The notes beneath the pieces were generated by a model. The model was not told the origin of the DNA and searched no databases. It saw only the letters and a program-made list of their open reading frames with translations. Of a stretch of DNA of 64,000 nucleotides, positions 21,103-31,135 are shown one piece after another. Within the stretch, counting starts at the first letter, position 1, and every line of letters begins with the position of its first letter. The stretch comes from Alliaria petiolata (Eukaryota > Streptophyta > Magnoliopsida > Brassicales > Brassicaceae). The translations under genes and the position numbers were made by a program. The stretch covers positions 23,458,123 to 23,522,122 of the forward strand of contig JAHZTW010000002.1 of assembly GCA_020283515.1 (NCBI GenBank), given 5' to 3'.

Positions 21103-24100
21103 GAACAGGGCCTTTCTGTAGTTGGATGCTACATCTGGATGTTGCAATAGACGCTGCATCTAGATGCTGCATTTAAATATTGTTAGTTTTTTTATTTTGA
21201 TTTTTACATCATAATATTACTTCTCAAAGCTATTATGTTCGTTTCTGATTTTGGAATAGCATCCAGATGCAGCGTTTGAAATTAAATAATTTCGTGGAAA
21301 AATGCGATTTTGCGGTTTTGTCGGGAAAACGTGATTTTACGATTTTGGCGGGAAAACGCGATTTTACGATTTTGTCGGAAAAACACGATTTTACGGATTT
21401 GGCAGAAAAATACGATTTTACGGTTTTGGCGGGAAAATACTATTTTACGGTTTCGTCAGAAAAACGCGATTTTACGATTTTGGCGGGAAAACGCGATTTC
21501 ACAATTCTGGCGGGAAAACTTGATTTTACGGTTTTGGCGAGAAAACGTGATTTTGCAGTTTTAACAGAAAAACTCGATTTTTCGGTTTTGATGAAAAATT
21601 ACAATTTTGCATAAAAAATGATATTTTAATAATAAATTTAAAATATTAGTATGTAATAAGAATAATAAACATAATTTTATTTAGGTTGATATCATAAGGG
21701 GTATTTTAGTATTTTGGCTTTTGAGATGCAAAATTTGCATCCAAACTCTACTTTTTCTAGCATCTAAAATATCCAGATTTTTTGAATTTTTTAGATTTTG
21801 CATCCAGATGCAGCATCCGGATACTGGTTCTAAAGTGTTCAAACAAACAACATTTGAGCATTTGCATCCAGATACAGCATCTAGATGCAAAAACGAACAT
21901 GCCCTTAGGCCCTGTTCGTTTCTGTAGTTGGATGCTACATCTGGATGTTGCATTAGACGCTGCATCTGGATGCTGCATTTAAATATTGTTCGTTTTTTTA
22001 TTTTGATTTTTACATCATAATATTGCTTCTCAAAGCTATTATGTTCGTTTCTGATTTTGGAACAGCATCCAGATGCATCGTTTGAAATTAAATAATTTGG
22101 TGGAAAAATGCGATTTTACGGTTTTGTCGGAAAAAATTGATTTTACGATTTTGATGGGAAAACGCGATTTTGCGATTTTGTCGGGAAAACACGATTTTAC
22201 GGATTTGGCAGAAAAACACGATTTTACGGTTTTGGCGGAAAAACACTATTTTACGGTTTCGTCGGAAAAACGCGATTTTACGTTTTTGGCGGGAAAACGC
22301 GATTTCACAATTTTGGCGGGAAAACTTGATTTTACGGTTTTGGCGAGAAAACGTGATTTTGCAGTTTTAACAGAAAAACGTGATTTTTCGGTTTTGATGA
22401 AAAATTACAATTTTGCATAAAAAATGATATTTTAATAATAAATTTAAAATATTAGTATATAATAAGAATAATAAACATAATTTTATTTAGGTTTATATCA
22501 TAAGGGGTATTTTAGTATTTTGGCTTTTGAGATGCAAAATTTGCATCCAAACTCTACTTTTTCTAGCATCTAAAATATCCAGTTTTTTTGAATTTTTTAG
22601 ATTTTGCATCCAGATGCAGCATCCGGATACTGGTTCTAAAGTGTTCAAACAAACAACATTTGAGCATTTGCATCCAGATACAACATCTGGATGCAAAAAC
22701 GAACATGCCCTTAGGCCCTGTTCGTTTCTGTAGTTGGATGCTACATCTGGATGTTGCATTAGACGCTGTATCTGAATGCTGCATTTAAATATTGTTCGTT
22801 TTTTTTATTTTGATTTTTACATCATAATATTGCTTCTCAAAGCTATTATGTTCGTTTCTGATTTTGGAACAACATCCAGATGCAGCGTTTGAAATTAAAT
22901 AATTTGGTGGAAAAATGCGATTTTACGGTTTTGTCGGGAAAATGTGATTTTACGATTTTGACGGGAAAACGCGATTTTGCGATTTTGTAGGCAAAACACG
23001 ATTTTACGGATTTGGCAGAAAAACACGATTTTACGGTTTTGGCGGAAAAACACTATTTTACGGTTTCGTCGGAAAAACGCGATTTTACGGTTTTGGCGGG
23101 AAAACGGGATTTCACAATTTTGGCGGGAAAACTTGATTTTACGGTTTTGGCGAGAAAACGTGATTTTGCAGTTTTAACAGAAAAACGCGATTTTTCGGTT
23201 TTGATGAAAAATTACAATTTTGCATAAAAAATGATATTTTAATAATAAATTTAAAATATTAGTATATAATAAGAATAATAAACATAATTTTATTTAGGTT
23301 TATATCATAAGGGGTATTTTAGTATTTTGGCTTTTGAGATGCAAAATTTGCATCCAAACTCTACTTTTTCTAGCATCTAAAATATCCAGTTTTTTTGAAT
23401 TTTTTAGATTTTGCATCCAGATGCAGCATCCGGATACTGGTTCTAAAGTGTTCAAACAAACAACATTTGAGCATTTGCATCCAGATACAACATCTGGATG
23501 CAAAAACGAACATGCCCTTAGGCCCTGTTCGTTTCTGTAGTTGGATGCTACATCTGGATGTTGCATTAGACGCTGTATCTGAATGCTGCATTTAAATATT
23601 GTTCGTTTTTTTTATTTTGATTTTTACATCATAATATTGCTTCTCAAAGCTATTATGTTCGTTTCTGATTTTGGAACAACATCCAGATGCAGCGTTTGAA
23701 ATTAAATAATTTGGTGGAAAAATGCGATTTTACGGTTTTGTCGGGAAAATGTGATTTTACGATTTTGACGGGAAAACGCGATTTTGCGATTTTGTAGGCA
23801 AAACACGATTTTACGGATTTGGCAGAAAAACACGATTTTACGGTTTTGGCGGAAAAACACTATTTTACGGTTTCGTCGGAAAAACGCGATTTTACGGTTT
23901 TGGCGGGAAAACGGGATTTCACAATTTTGGCGGGAAAACTTGATTTTACGGTTTTGGCGAGAAAACGTGATTTTGCAGTTTTAACAGAAAAACGCGATTT
24001 TTCGGTTTTGATGAAAAATTACAATTTTGCATAAAAAATGATATTTTAATAATAAATTTAAAATATTAGTATATAATAAGAATAATAAACATAATTTTAT

Positions 24101-24308
24101 TTAGGTTTATATCATAAGGGGTATTTTAGTATTTTGGCTTTTGAGATGCAAAATTTGCATCCAAACTCTACTTTTTCTAACATCTAAAATATTCAGATTT
24201 TTGGGATCCAGATGCAACATCCGGATACTGGTTATAAAGTGTTCAAACAAATAACATTTGAGTATTTGCATCGAGATACAGCATCTGGATGCAAAAACGA
24301 ACATGCCC
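21103..24308 (+). mobile_element. Array of four head-to-tail PIF/Harbinger MITEs sharing TTA junctions
   Basis: Units are 21103-21904, 21908-22710, 22714-23517 and 23521-24308 (802, 803, 804, 788 bp). Each junction is one TTA, and TTA also flanks the array (21100-21102 and 24309-24311). Units 2-4 start GGCCCTGTTCGTTTCTGTAG and every unit ends CGAACATGCCC, so the termini form an imperfect inverted repeat (GGCCCTGTTCGTTT against GGGCATGTTCGTTT). Sub-terminal regions contain many 'gcatccagatgc' palindromes. Units 2, 3 and 4 are nearly identical, while unit 1 is more diverged and has an altered 5' tip. No transposase; mobilisation would need a PIF-type enzyme in trans. Tandem growth by unequal exchange is more likely than four insertions. 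Confidence 0.85.
21290..24035 (+). repeat. 27-bp minisatellite with E2F-type sites in each MITE
   Basis: Each unit carries about 11-12 degenerate copies of a 27-bp motif of the form 'GCGATTTTACGATTTTGGCGGGAAAA' (21290-21612, 22097-22418, 22904-23225, 23711-24032). Because 27 is a multiple of three and stops are rare, long open frames (115 codons in units 1 and 2) arise; I regard them as accidental. The sub-motif TTGGCGGGAA fits the E2F consensus TTSSCGSSAA. I count nine perfect matches: three in unit 1 and two in each of the others, with many one-mismatch copies. MITEs that spread E2F sites are known in Brassicaceae. Confidence 0.8.
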
Positions 24309-24311
24309 TTA

Positions 24312-24820
24312 GTGTATAGAAAATTTCTTTTGATGGTCTTTGTAAGACTCGAAACAAAAGTCGTGCTGGTATCAACAATGTCTCTTTAAAAATGTCTCTC
24401 CCCATCATGTTATAGATGAGGGAAAATCCATTATTTTTTCCTACCGTTTATATTTGGTTTCTCTTATGTAATGTAACTTTTCCCAATGCAAAATCAATCA
24501 ATCAGAAAAAGAAAAAAAACAACAAATAACCAAATTTAACTAAAATCACATTTTCAGTGGAAGCTCTAGTGGTACTTTTACACCAACAAATTCAGAGTTC
24601 AATTCTATTAACGATGCGATTTCGGCAGATTAATAAAAATAATATATTAAAAAATCTTTGCATAATGCAAGTAAAATCGTTTATCGTAGTAGTGGATCCT
24701 TGCGTAACAGATAACGTTATACGCTATAAAATTAATTTACTACAGTTATTCTCATAATTTGTCTCACCGGAAAAAAAAAACTACCTTTTCTTAGTTCGAA
24801 TATGACCAAATTTAACTGGA
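24312..24820. other. Intergenic, no gene recognised
   Basis: Between the MITE array and the P2 promoter. Short open frames here have no family resemblance. Confidence 0.5.
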
Positions 24821-24900
24821 GCCCATATAAATCTGGGCTTGGAAAATAACTGGGCCAATTGAAATATATTGATAAATGAACAAACGCCGTAAACCCTAAT
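24821..24900 (+). promoter_or_regulatory. Ribosomal-protein-type promoter: site II and telo-box
   Basis: Site II-type TGGGCY elements occur at 24834 (TGGGCT) and 24851 (TGGGCC), with an inverted one (GCCCA) at 24821. A telo-box AAACCCTAA lies at 24891. This combination is characteristic of plant ribosomal-protein and proliferation-linked promoters (TCP and telo-box factors). It lies about 200 bp before the P2 start codon. Confidence 0.7.
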
Positions 24901-25107
24901 TGTGTATAAATCATATACTTTCCTTATTGCCTCAACTTCTTCATCGCCGTCTGCAAAATCTCTACTTTCCTCCTCCTGCGACCTGCCAGATCCATCAACG
25001 ATCCAGCTTCTGCAGTAAATTCCATTTCAATTTCTCCTTCTTCTTCTGCCATTTTTAATCTGTTGAGATATTTTCTCACTCACTCTTCTGTTTTTTTTTG
25101 TCAGAAA

Positions 25108-26213
25108 ATGAAGGTTGTCGCCGCTTTCTTACTCGCCGTTTTAAGCGGAAAAGCTTCCCCAACCTCCGGCGATATCAAAAACATCCTCGGATCAGGTTTG
25201 TTCTTACTTTTTCTTCTTTCGTCAAATTTCAAAATCCTTTAGAAAAATCTCATCGATTTGACTGCAACTGTCTAAGATTCTTTGCAATAGTGGGAGATAC
25301 GCTTTGATGTGTATATACACTTGATTTGAAGGATAATTAGCGTCTGTGAGAACTTACTCAACCTGGAAATGATTCGTTTTAATGTGTACATACATGATTT
25401 GAAGGATAATTAGTTTCTGTGAATAGAGAATTCGCTGTTGAGGTAGGCTCTAGTGTGTATATAAATGATTTGAAAGCTAATTAGTGCCTGAAATGATTCG
25501 TTTAATGTGTATATACATGTTTTGAAGGATAATTAGTGTCTGTGAATAGAGAATTCGCTGTTGAGGTAGGCTCTAAATGTGTATATAAATGATTTGAAAG
25601 CTAATTAGTGCCTGAAACGATTCACTAATGTTAGCATGAGGAAATTTTTGTTCAGCTGTATACTTCTGTCGTGATTGTACTTGCTGGAAACGTGAAGTTC
25701 TGTATGAGCGAACTTCTAGTAATGAAAAAGAGATATTAGCAATGTGATTCATTAAGCAGTATTTTGTGGTGTGAAAATGGGACTGTATTGTGAGGATGCT
25801 CAATGTAGAAGATGTTTGGAACAATTGATGGAATGTGTCGTCTGTGTTATCTTTCTTTGTGTAGTTGGTGCTGAATCAGAGGATGCTCAGATTGAGCTTT
25901 TGCTAAAGGAAGTGAAAGGGAAAGATGTTGCTGAGCTAATTGCTGCCGGAAGGGAGAAATTGGCCTCCGTGCCATCAGGTGGCGGTGGTGTTGCCATGGC
26001 TTCTGCTCCATCTGCTGGCGGAGGAGGTGGTGCTGCTCCTGCTGCTGAGGCCAAGAAAGAAGAGAAGAAAGAAGAGAAGGAAGAATCTGATGATGTGAGT
26101 CTTTTTACTTTTCTTTCTTTCAACATTTTCTTGAAATGAAATGATAAAACGATGATGCTCACTTGTGCATTTGTTTGAATTTGCAGGACATGGGTTTCAG
26201 TCTATTCGAGTAA
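25108..26213 (+). CDS. RPP2: 60S acidic ribosomal protein P2, cytosolic
   Basis: Coding exons are 25108-25195, 25865-26094 and 26187-26213, giving 114 residues. The N-terminal dimerisation domain begins MKVVAAFLLAVLSGKASPTS and continues with IKNILGSVGAE and IELLLKEVKGKDVAELIAAGREKLASVPSG. An Ala/Gly-rich hinge and a charged KKEEKKEEKEE segment follow. The last exon supplies the diagnostic C-terminus DDDMGFSLFE, the tail that contacts elongation factors at the ribosomal GTPase centre. Length and intron positions fit Arabidopsis P2 genes. A 5' UTR intron is likely (donor near 25014, acceptor TCAG before 25105). The telo-box and site II elements upstream fit coordinate ribosomal-protein expression. 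No defect seen; this copy looks functional. Confidence 0.93.
25310..25625. repeat. Tandem repeats in intron 1 of the P2 gene
   Basis: A unit of about 120 bp ('gaaggataattag', 'gagaattcgctgttgaggtaggctct', 'gatttgaaagctaattagtgcctgaa') is repeated about two and a half times within the 669-bp intron. It accounts for much of this intron's size. Confidence 0.75.
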
Positions 26214-26883
26214 GGGGCTTGAGGTTTTTGTTGGTATCTTTTTTTTTTCTTTTCAAATTGTAACCTTTTGAGATCTTATATGCTGTTGTTTAGTTTGTAT
26301 TCGCTATCCATCTTATTAAGACATTGCTGAAATTCTCCAAGAGATTTTGACCCACAACGTCATTTGCCACTTTGTTATTTGCATTTGCGTTTCCAGTTTA
26401 ATCGTAGTCCGGTTTACACAGTCGCTATTTTATTGTTTTCTGCGGGATTTGTATTTTTTTATTGGGATTAAAATAAGTGATTCAGACCAGATAGAAGAAG
26501 TTATGAGTAAGAAATCTTATGATCCGTAAACCAAAGGCAAAACAAGTGTATGACTGATCAATTACTTCAATAATGGTCAGCTCGTTCGGTTAGTCCACTG
26601 ATCGTGATTTTAAAACATTCAGATTCATTTATGCCAAATCTCGAACCGGTCAGTTCTCATTTGGTTGATATCCAACCCTACATAGGGTTAAACATTCTAT
26701 TCAGTCTGCCATGGGTAGTCGTGGGTATTCAGGTATCCGTTCGGGTTCGGATTCGGATCGGGATTTGGAACAGATGTCTCAGAAAAAATAAGATTCAACC
26801 GAATCCGTTGCTACAAAATTATCTTTATGGAGAAAGATGTTTGTGTACGTACGTGTGTACTTTTCGTGTTTGTAGTAAATAAC
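26214..26883. other. 3' flank of P2 gene, then intergenic
   Basis: The first roughly 120 bp are probably P2 3' UTR. The remainder shows no gene that I recognise. Confidence 0.45.
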
Positions 26884-26896
26884 AACGATATAAGTT

Positions 26897-27062
26897 ACTT
26901 ACCTGGACGGGGTCGACTCTTGATCAAGAAGAAGAGTGGCCTAAGCTAGTGACCTCCATTGCACACTAAGGAGGGGCGCTTAGCTTAAGGTCTCCCCAAG
27001 TGGGAGAGCCTGCGTCATTATTTGTGGCAGTGGGAGCCTGCGTTCGCGCGGCCCCTCCTTTT
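26897..27062 (+). pseudogene. U1 snRNA retropseudogene with poly(A) and TSD
   Basis: From ACTTACCTGG, the 5'-splice-site pairing end of U1, the sequence follows plant U1 for 161 nt. It includes stem-loop II (CCTCCATTGCAC), GGTCTCCCCAAGTGGGAGAG, the Sm site ATTTGTGG and stem-loop IV (GCCTGCGTTCGCGCGGCCCC). It then runs into CCTTTT and an A tract (27063-27081). A 13-bp direct repeat AACGATATAAGTT flanks the unit (26884-26896 and 27082-27094). Poly(A) plus TSD indicates retroposition of a U1 transcript by LINE machinery. The U1-70K loop reads GATCAAGAAG where functional U1 has GATCACGAAG. No USE or TATA snRNA promoter is seen upstream, so it is presumably silent. Confidence 0.88.
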
Positions 27063-27997
27063 AAAAAAAAAAAAAAAAAAAAACGATATAAGTTTTTTTT
27101 TCCGTTAATAAAACTCAAATGTTAAAGGAAACATGAAACTTTATTGGATAATATGCCCGAATCGAATCAAATCAACTCTACAACGATGGAAAAAAAAAAC
27201 TATATTCTAAAAAAAAAAAAAACTAAAGAACATAATTAAGAGAGAAAACTCTAATTAGCTAATCACAAACCAAATAGAAACGAATGCTTAGTGATGTATA
27301 TCACTGTTGAGTTCTTATTTGTCTCCACTACTGAGAATCTCTGAGCATTAACGGATTCGATCAAGACCACAAGAATAAATATTCCTCCTGATGATTAAAT
27401 AATATGTTTTCATGTCGTCGACTTCATTGTCATAAAAATTATATTGTTATTGTCTCCTACGTGAAACTGTTTCTTTTCACTCCACCAGTTGTAATAGAAG
27501 TCACTTTCTTCAGGAATCCTCCATTCTTTGGAGTCACCGAACTTGTTGATCATCATCGGTGGTGGTGGAGGAATCGGGTGTGACGGGTCATGGACGACAA
27601 GAACGTCGAGTTTCTGTCCGAATACGCATTGAGAATGATTTAAGCTGATGAAGTAGTGATAACCTGGTTCCGTGAGGATCACGACATCGTATCCTATGTT
27701 ATAGACGGCTTTAGGAGAAGAAGAGTCGCAGCATTCGTATTCCAAAGCACCGGCTTTAGGAGAAGAAGAGTCGCAGCATTCGTATTCCAAAGCACCGGAG
27801 ACTTGAGTGACGTTGTTGACGTTGCGATCGTATTCGAAGATCAGAGAATCGCCCTTGTGGATTCCTTACGCTCAGCCCAATCATAATAGTCCTTCTTGCT
27901 CCATCCCTCGGAGTCTCCGGCTTTATAGATTTTAGCCGAGCAACAACATCCCATGAGAACCGTGAAACTCATCATCATTAACACGAAGCAGAAGGTT

Positions 27998-29668
27998 TAT
28001 TAGTAATGAACCTAACTCACATCCAAAAGCTAGCTCAAGAGTGGAAGGTTGCCACATACTATATAATATTGTCCACAAATCTCTCAAACTTCCAATGTGG
28101 GACATTCCAACACACCCCCCTCACGCTCTGGACATCTGAAGCGTGAAGTTTGTGGGACTGGACATCCACGGGTGCGGACCTGTAACGATCCGGGCCCGGC
28201 CCATTTGAATGAGTTTAAATGGATTGATTTGGCTACCTATGTCATTAAAGTACACTTACCTTTTCCGGTCACTTACCTAAGAGAACTCCAGAGTTAAGCG
28301 TGCTTATGCTAGAGTAGCACTAGGATGGGTGACCTTCCGGGAAGTTCTCTGCGGAACCGTGTGAGTGAGGCCAAAACACGGGAAAAGGTCACGTGGTGAT
28401 TGCAGGGACAAGTAAATCAGTCGGTCGGGCCACCGAGAAAAATAACGCACCGACCGTCGGACAGGGGCGGGGCCCACGAGCCCGACGGAGGGATGGGTGA
28501 CTCGCCGGTAGGGGCGGTCGGGGTGTTACAAGTGGTATCAGAGCCAAGGGAAGTCAAACTGGTTCTGTCCCAGGAGACTGTCTTGGGGTTTGGGGGTTAG
28601 GGTTCACACTAGCGGGATGAGAATTCGGGGACGAATTCCCGTTAAGTGGGGGAGAATTGTAACGACCCGGGCCCGGCCCATTTGAATAAGTTTAAATGGA
28701 TTGATTTGGCTACCTATGTCATCAAAGTGCACTTACCTTTTCCGGTCACTTACCCTAAGAGAACTCCAGAGTTAAGCGTGCTTATGCTGGAGTAGCACTA
28801 GGATGGGTGACCTTCCGGGAAGTCCTCTGCGGAACCGTGTGAGTGAGGCCAAAACACGGGAAAAGGTCACGTGGTGATTGCAGGGACAAGTAAATCAGTC
28901 GGTCGGGCCACCGAGAAAAATAACGCACCGACCGTCGGACAGGGGCGGGCCCACGAGCCCGACTAAGCTATGGGTGACTCTCCGGTAAGGGCGGTCGGGG
29001 TGTTACAAGTGGTATCAGAGCCAAGGGAAGTCAAACTGGTTCTGTCCCAGAGAATGTCTTGGGGGTTGTGGGTTAGTGTTCACGCTAGCGGGATCAGAAT
29101 TCGGGGACGAATTCCCGTTTAGTTGGGGAGAATTGTAACGACCCGGGTCCGGCCCATTTGAATAAGTTCGGGTCGGCCCATTTGAATAAGTTTAAATGGA
29201 TTGATTTGGCTACCTATGTCATCAAAGTGCACTTACCTTTTCTGGTCACTTACCCTAAGAGAACTCCAGAGTTAAGCGTGCTTATGCTGGAGTAGCATTA
29301 GGATAGGTGACCTTTCGGGAAGTTCTGTGCGGAACCGTGTGAGTGAGGCCAAAACACGGGAAAATGTCACGTGGTGATTGCAGAGACAAGTAAATCAGTC
29401 GGTCGGGCCACCGAAAAAAAATAACGCACCGACCGTCGGACAGGAGCGGGGCCCACGAGCCCGACGGAGGGAAGGGTGACTCGCCGGTAGGGGCGGTCGT
29501 GGTGTTACAGGGCCACAATTGAGAAGTTGGGTATAACCTTGGGCTATAATACCATATTAGTAATGGGCCTAACTCACACCCAAAAGATAGTTCAAGAGTG
29601 GAGGGTTGCTACATACTATATATATTGTCCACAAATCTCCCAAACTTCTAATGTGGGACATTCCAACA
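27998..29668 (-). mobile_element. Katydid-like TRIM retrotransposon inserted in phytocyanin
   Basis: The element reads on the minus strand. Its 5' LTR is 29668-29555 (114 bp, TGTTGGAATGTCCCACATTA to ATTACTAATA). A degenerate initiator-Met primer-binding site TGGTATTATAGCCC (29554-29541) follows. The 3' LTR is 28112-27998 (115 bp) and is preceded by the purine tract TGAGGGGGGTG (28123-28113). A 5-bp duplication AGGTT flanks the element (27993-27997 and 29669-29673). There is no coding capacity. LTR size, the TGTTGGAATGTCCCACAT start and the PBS/PPT layout fit terminal-repeat-in-miniature elements. Most of its interior was displaced by the Cassandra element. Confidence 0.85.
28181..29509 (+). 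mobile_element. Cassandra TRIM, LTR-interior-LTR-interior-LTR
   Basis: Three LTRs occur in direct order: 28181-28530 (350 bp), 28658-29007 (350 bp) and 29134-29509 (376 bp, longer by a small internal duplication of 'cccatttgaataagtt'). Each begins TGTAACG and ends GTGTTACA. After LTRs 1 and 2 comes the initiator-Met primer-binding site TGGTATCAGAGCC (28533, 29010). Before LTRs 2 and 3 is a purine tract (GTGGGGGAGAAT, GTTGGGGAGAAT). Each LTR embeds a 5S-rRNA-like block (AGAGTTAAGCGTGCTT to GGATGGGTGACC), the Pol III internal promoter that defines Cassandra. Flanks GGACC and GGGCC are a plausible 5-bp TSD with one mismatch. No proteins are encoded. The three-LTR form probably arose by unequal recombination. 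Confidence 0.9.
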
Positions 29669-29929
29669 AGGTTCTTGTTGTTGTTGCTGTCGCCATTATC
29701 GACGAACAAGAAAAATCATAAAGATAATCGAAGAAGAAAAATTTAAATGAGTAAAGTCAAAGAGCGTTGATATGAGTATGTGAGTAAGAAAAAGAAGACT
29801 ACCTTAACTCTCTTTTTATAAAGTTTTACGGACACTAATCCTTTCCGTTTTAGGATTTTAATACAACTTTATTAAGATTAATAATTGATTTGCGTTTGGA
29901 ATTTATATATATATATATATATATATATA

Positions 29930-30729
29930 CTAGAATAGTGATCTGCATATATGCGGATTTTTAATAAAATATTTTGAATCCGTAAAAGTAAATTGAAAGC
30001 AAAATCGAATAATCTGTAAAGAAAAAATAAAATTTATTTTTATTAATACTTCTATATATATATGTTTTAATACTCTTATATGAATTATGTTCTAATGCTT
30101 TATCTAATATTTATTTATTCTAAAATTTTGGCGAATTAATTATTCTTCTTTTATCATAATTAGATTTTCGCGTATACGCAGATTTATAATAATAATATTT
30201 AAAAGTTTTTAAAATAAATTTTTAAGAAAATAGAAAACAAAATCTGACCACTACTTAAAAACATATATGAAAAACATAAAAGAAACTTATTTTCCTTTTT
30301 AAAACATAAAAGAAACTTATTTTCCTTTTTCTTAATTTTCTTATTTATCTTTTCAATTTTTTTTTTGGTATTAGTAATTAAAAAAGAACTTATTTTTCTT
30401 TTCTATTTTTAAAACTAATTTCTTGATTTTCCTTTTCGTATTAGTAATTGATCATACAATTTCTTCAATTTAAATTAAAAAGATAAAAAAACTTATTTTC
30501 CTTTTTCTTAATTTACCTTTTAGATTTTTTATTTTCCTTTTTGTATTAGTAATCGAAAAAATCTTATTTTCCCTTTTACTTTTAAAACTACTTTTTAGAT
30601 TTATATAAACATTATGTTAAAATCTAATTGGTTGAATTTTTTAACACGTGTCAAAATCTAATCGATTAACTTGACACGTGTTACGATCATGTTAAAAACT
30701 AACTTTGATGCATCCTACTTTATATAATA

Positions 30730-30732
<3 letters not shown>
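29930..30732 (-). mobile_element. Non-autonomous Helitron, 803 bp
   Basis: On the minus strand it begins TCTTATTATATAAAGTAGGA (30732) after an A and ends with a hairpin (CCGCATATATGCAG) about 10 bp before CTAG at 29933-29930, followed by T. There is no target duplication, as expected. Near the 5' end two ACACGTGT palindromes (about 30643 and 30673) are typical of Brassicaceae ATREP-type Helitrons. A second Helitron-like hairpin (GCGTATACGC, about 30171) suggests a nested or chimeric structure. No Rep/helicase ORF. Confidence 0.65.

Positions 30733-30763
<31 letters not shown>
30733..30763. repeat. (AT)n microsatellite
   Basis: Alternating TA run next to the Helitron 5' end; TA-rich DNA is also the preferred Helitron target. 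Confidence 0.85.
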
Positions 30764-30765
<2 letters not shown>

Positions 30766-31135
30766 TAGATCTCTTATCTTGCAAAAAAACATATAAAAAA
30801 ATAACAACGCTTGAAGATCTCTCTAATCCTTTTTTGATTAAGCTTTGTGTATATATGATTTTTAGTTTTTCTAATTTCATCGAAAATTTTATCCTTTTTT
30901 AATTCACAATGACTAATTTGATATCGGTAACTAAATACACCTCTTATCTAGTTATCTTTGTTAATATGAGATATTATTTTCTATTTTTAGCGGTAACCTC
31001 TAGTAAAACTTAGACATTAGAATCCAAATGGTTGACAAGTTGGAGGAAAAAATGAATTTCTCGACTTTGCTTTGGTTGTCTCCCCAAATTCAAAAAACAT
31101 TATTTAGTTTTTTTTTTTATATATTGCTTTTAAAA

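Larger units (their letters stand above)
27390..29696 (-). pseudogene. Two-domain phytocyanin (plastocyanin-like) gene, split by a nested TE
   Basis: The start codon lies at 29696 (MATATTRT), where the reading frame is cut by the TRIM at 29668. It resumes at 27997 with FCFVLMMMSFTVL, completing a signal peptide. Then come KIYKAGDSEGWSKKDYYDW, ECCDSSSPKA, GYDVVILTEPGYHYFI and CVFGQKLDVLVV (first cupredoxin-like domain), a PIPPPPP linker, and the beginning of a second domain (FGDSKEWRIPEESDFYYNW). This architecture fits Arabidopsis two-domain plastocyanin-like proteins. Besides the insertion there is a 1-bp deletion in GAATTC near 27858, a 45-bp tandem duplication (EYECCDSSSPKAGAL twice), a second frameshift near 27437, and loss of the rest of domain two. 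A TATA-like 'ctttataaaaag' (minus strand) is at about 29811-29822. Dead gene. Confidence 0.85.

Noticed and set aside
21267..24034. Repetitive 115-codon proteins of the (E/G)K-R-DFT-(V/I)LA type, one per MITE unit
   Set aside because: They are the plus-strand reading of a 27-bp minisatellite whose length is a multiple of three. No start context, no family, and the frame is disrupted in units 3 and 4.
25887..26162. Minus-strand frame opposite P2 exon 2 with a Pro/Ala-rich product
   Set aside because: Complement of the Ala/Gly-rich hinge codons of P2; not a gene.
26897..27062. Functional U1 snRNA gene
   Set aside because: Poly(A) tract, TSD on both sides, altered U1-70K loop and no snRNA promoter element upstream.
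28181..29509. 5S rRNA gene cluster
   Set aside because: The 5S-like blocks are only about 100 bp within 350-bp TG..CA repeats with PBS and PPT, so they are Cassandra LTRs, not 5S genes.
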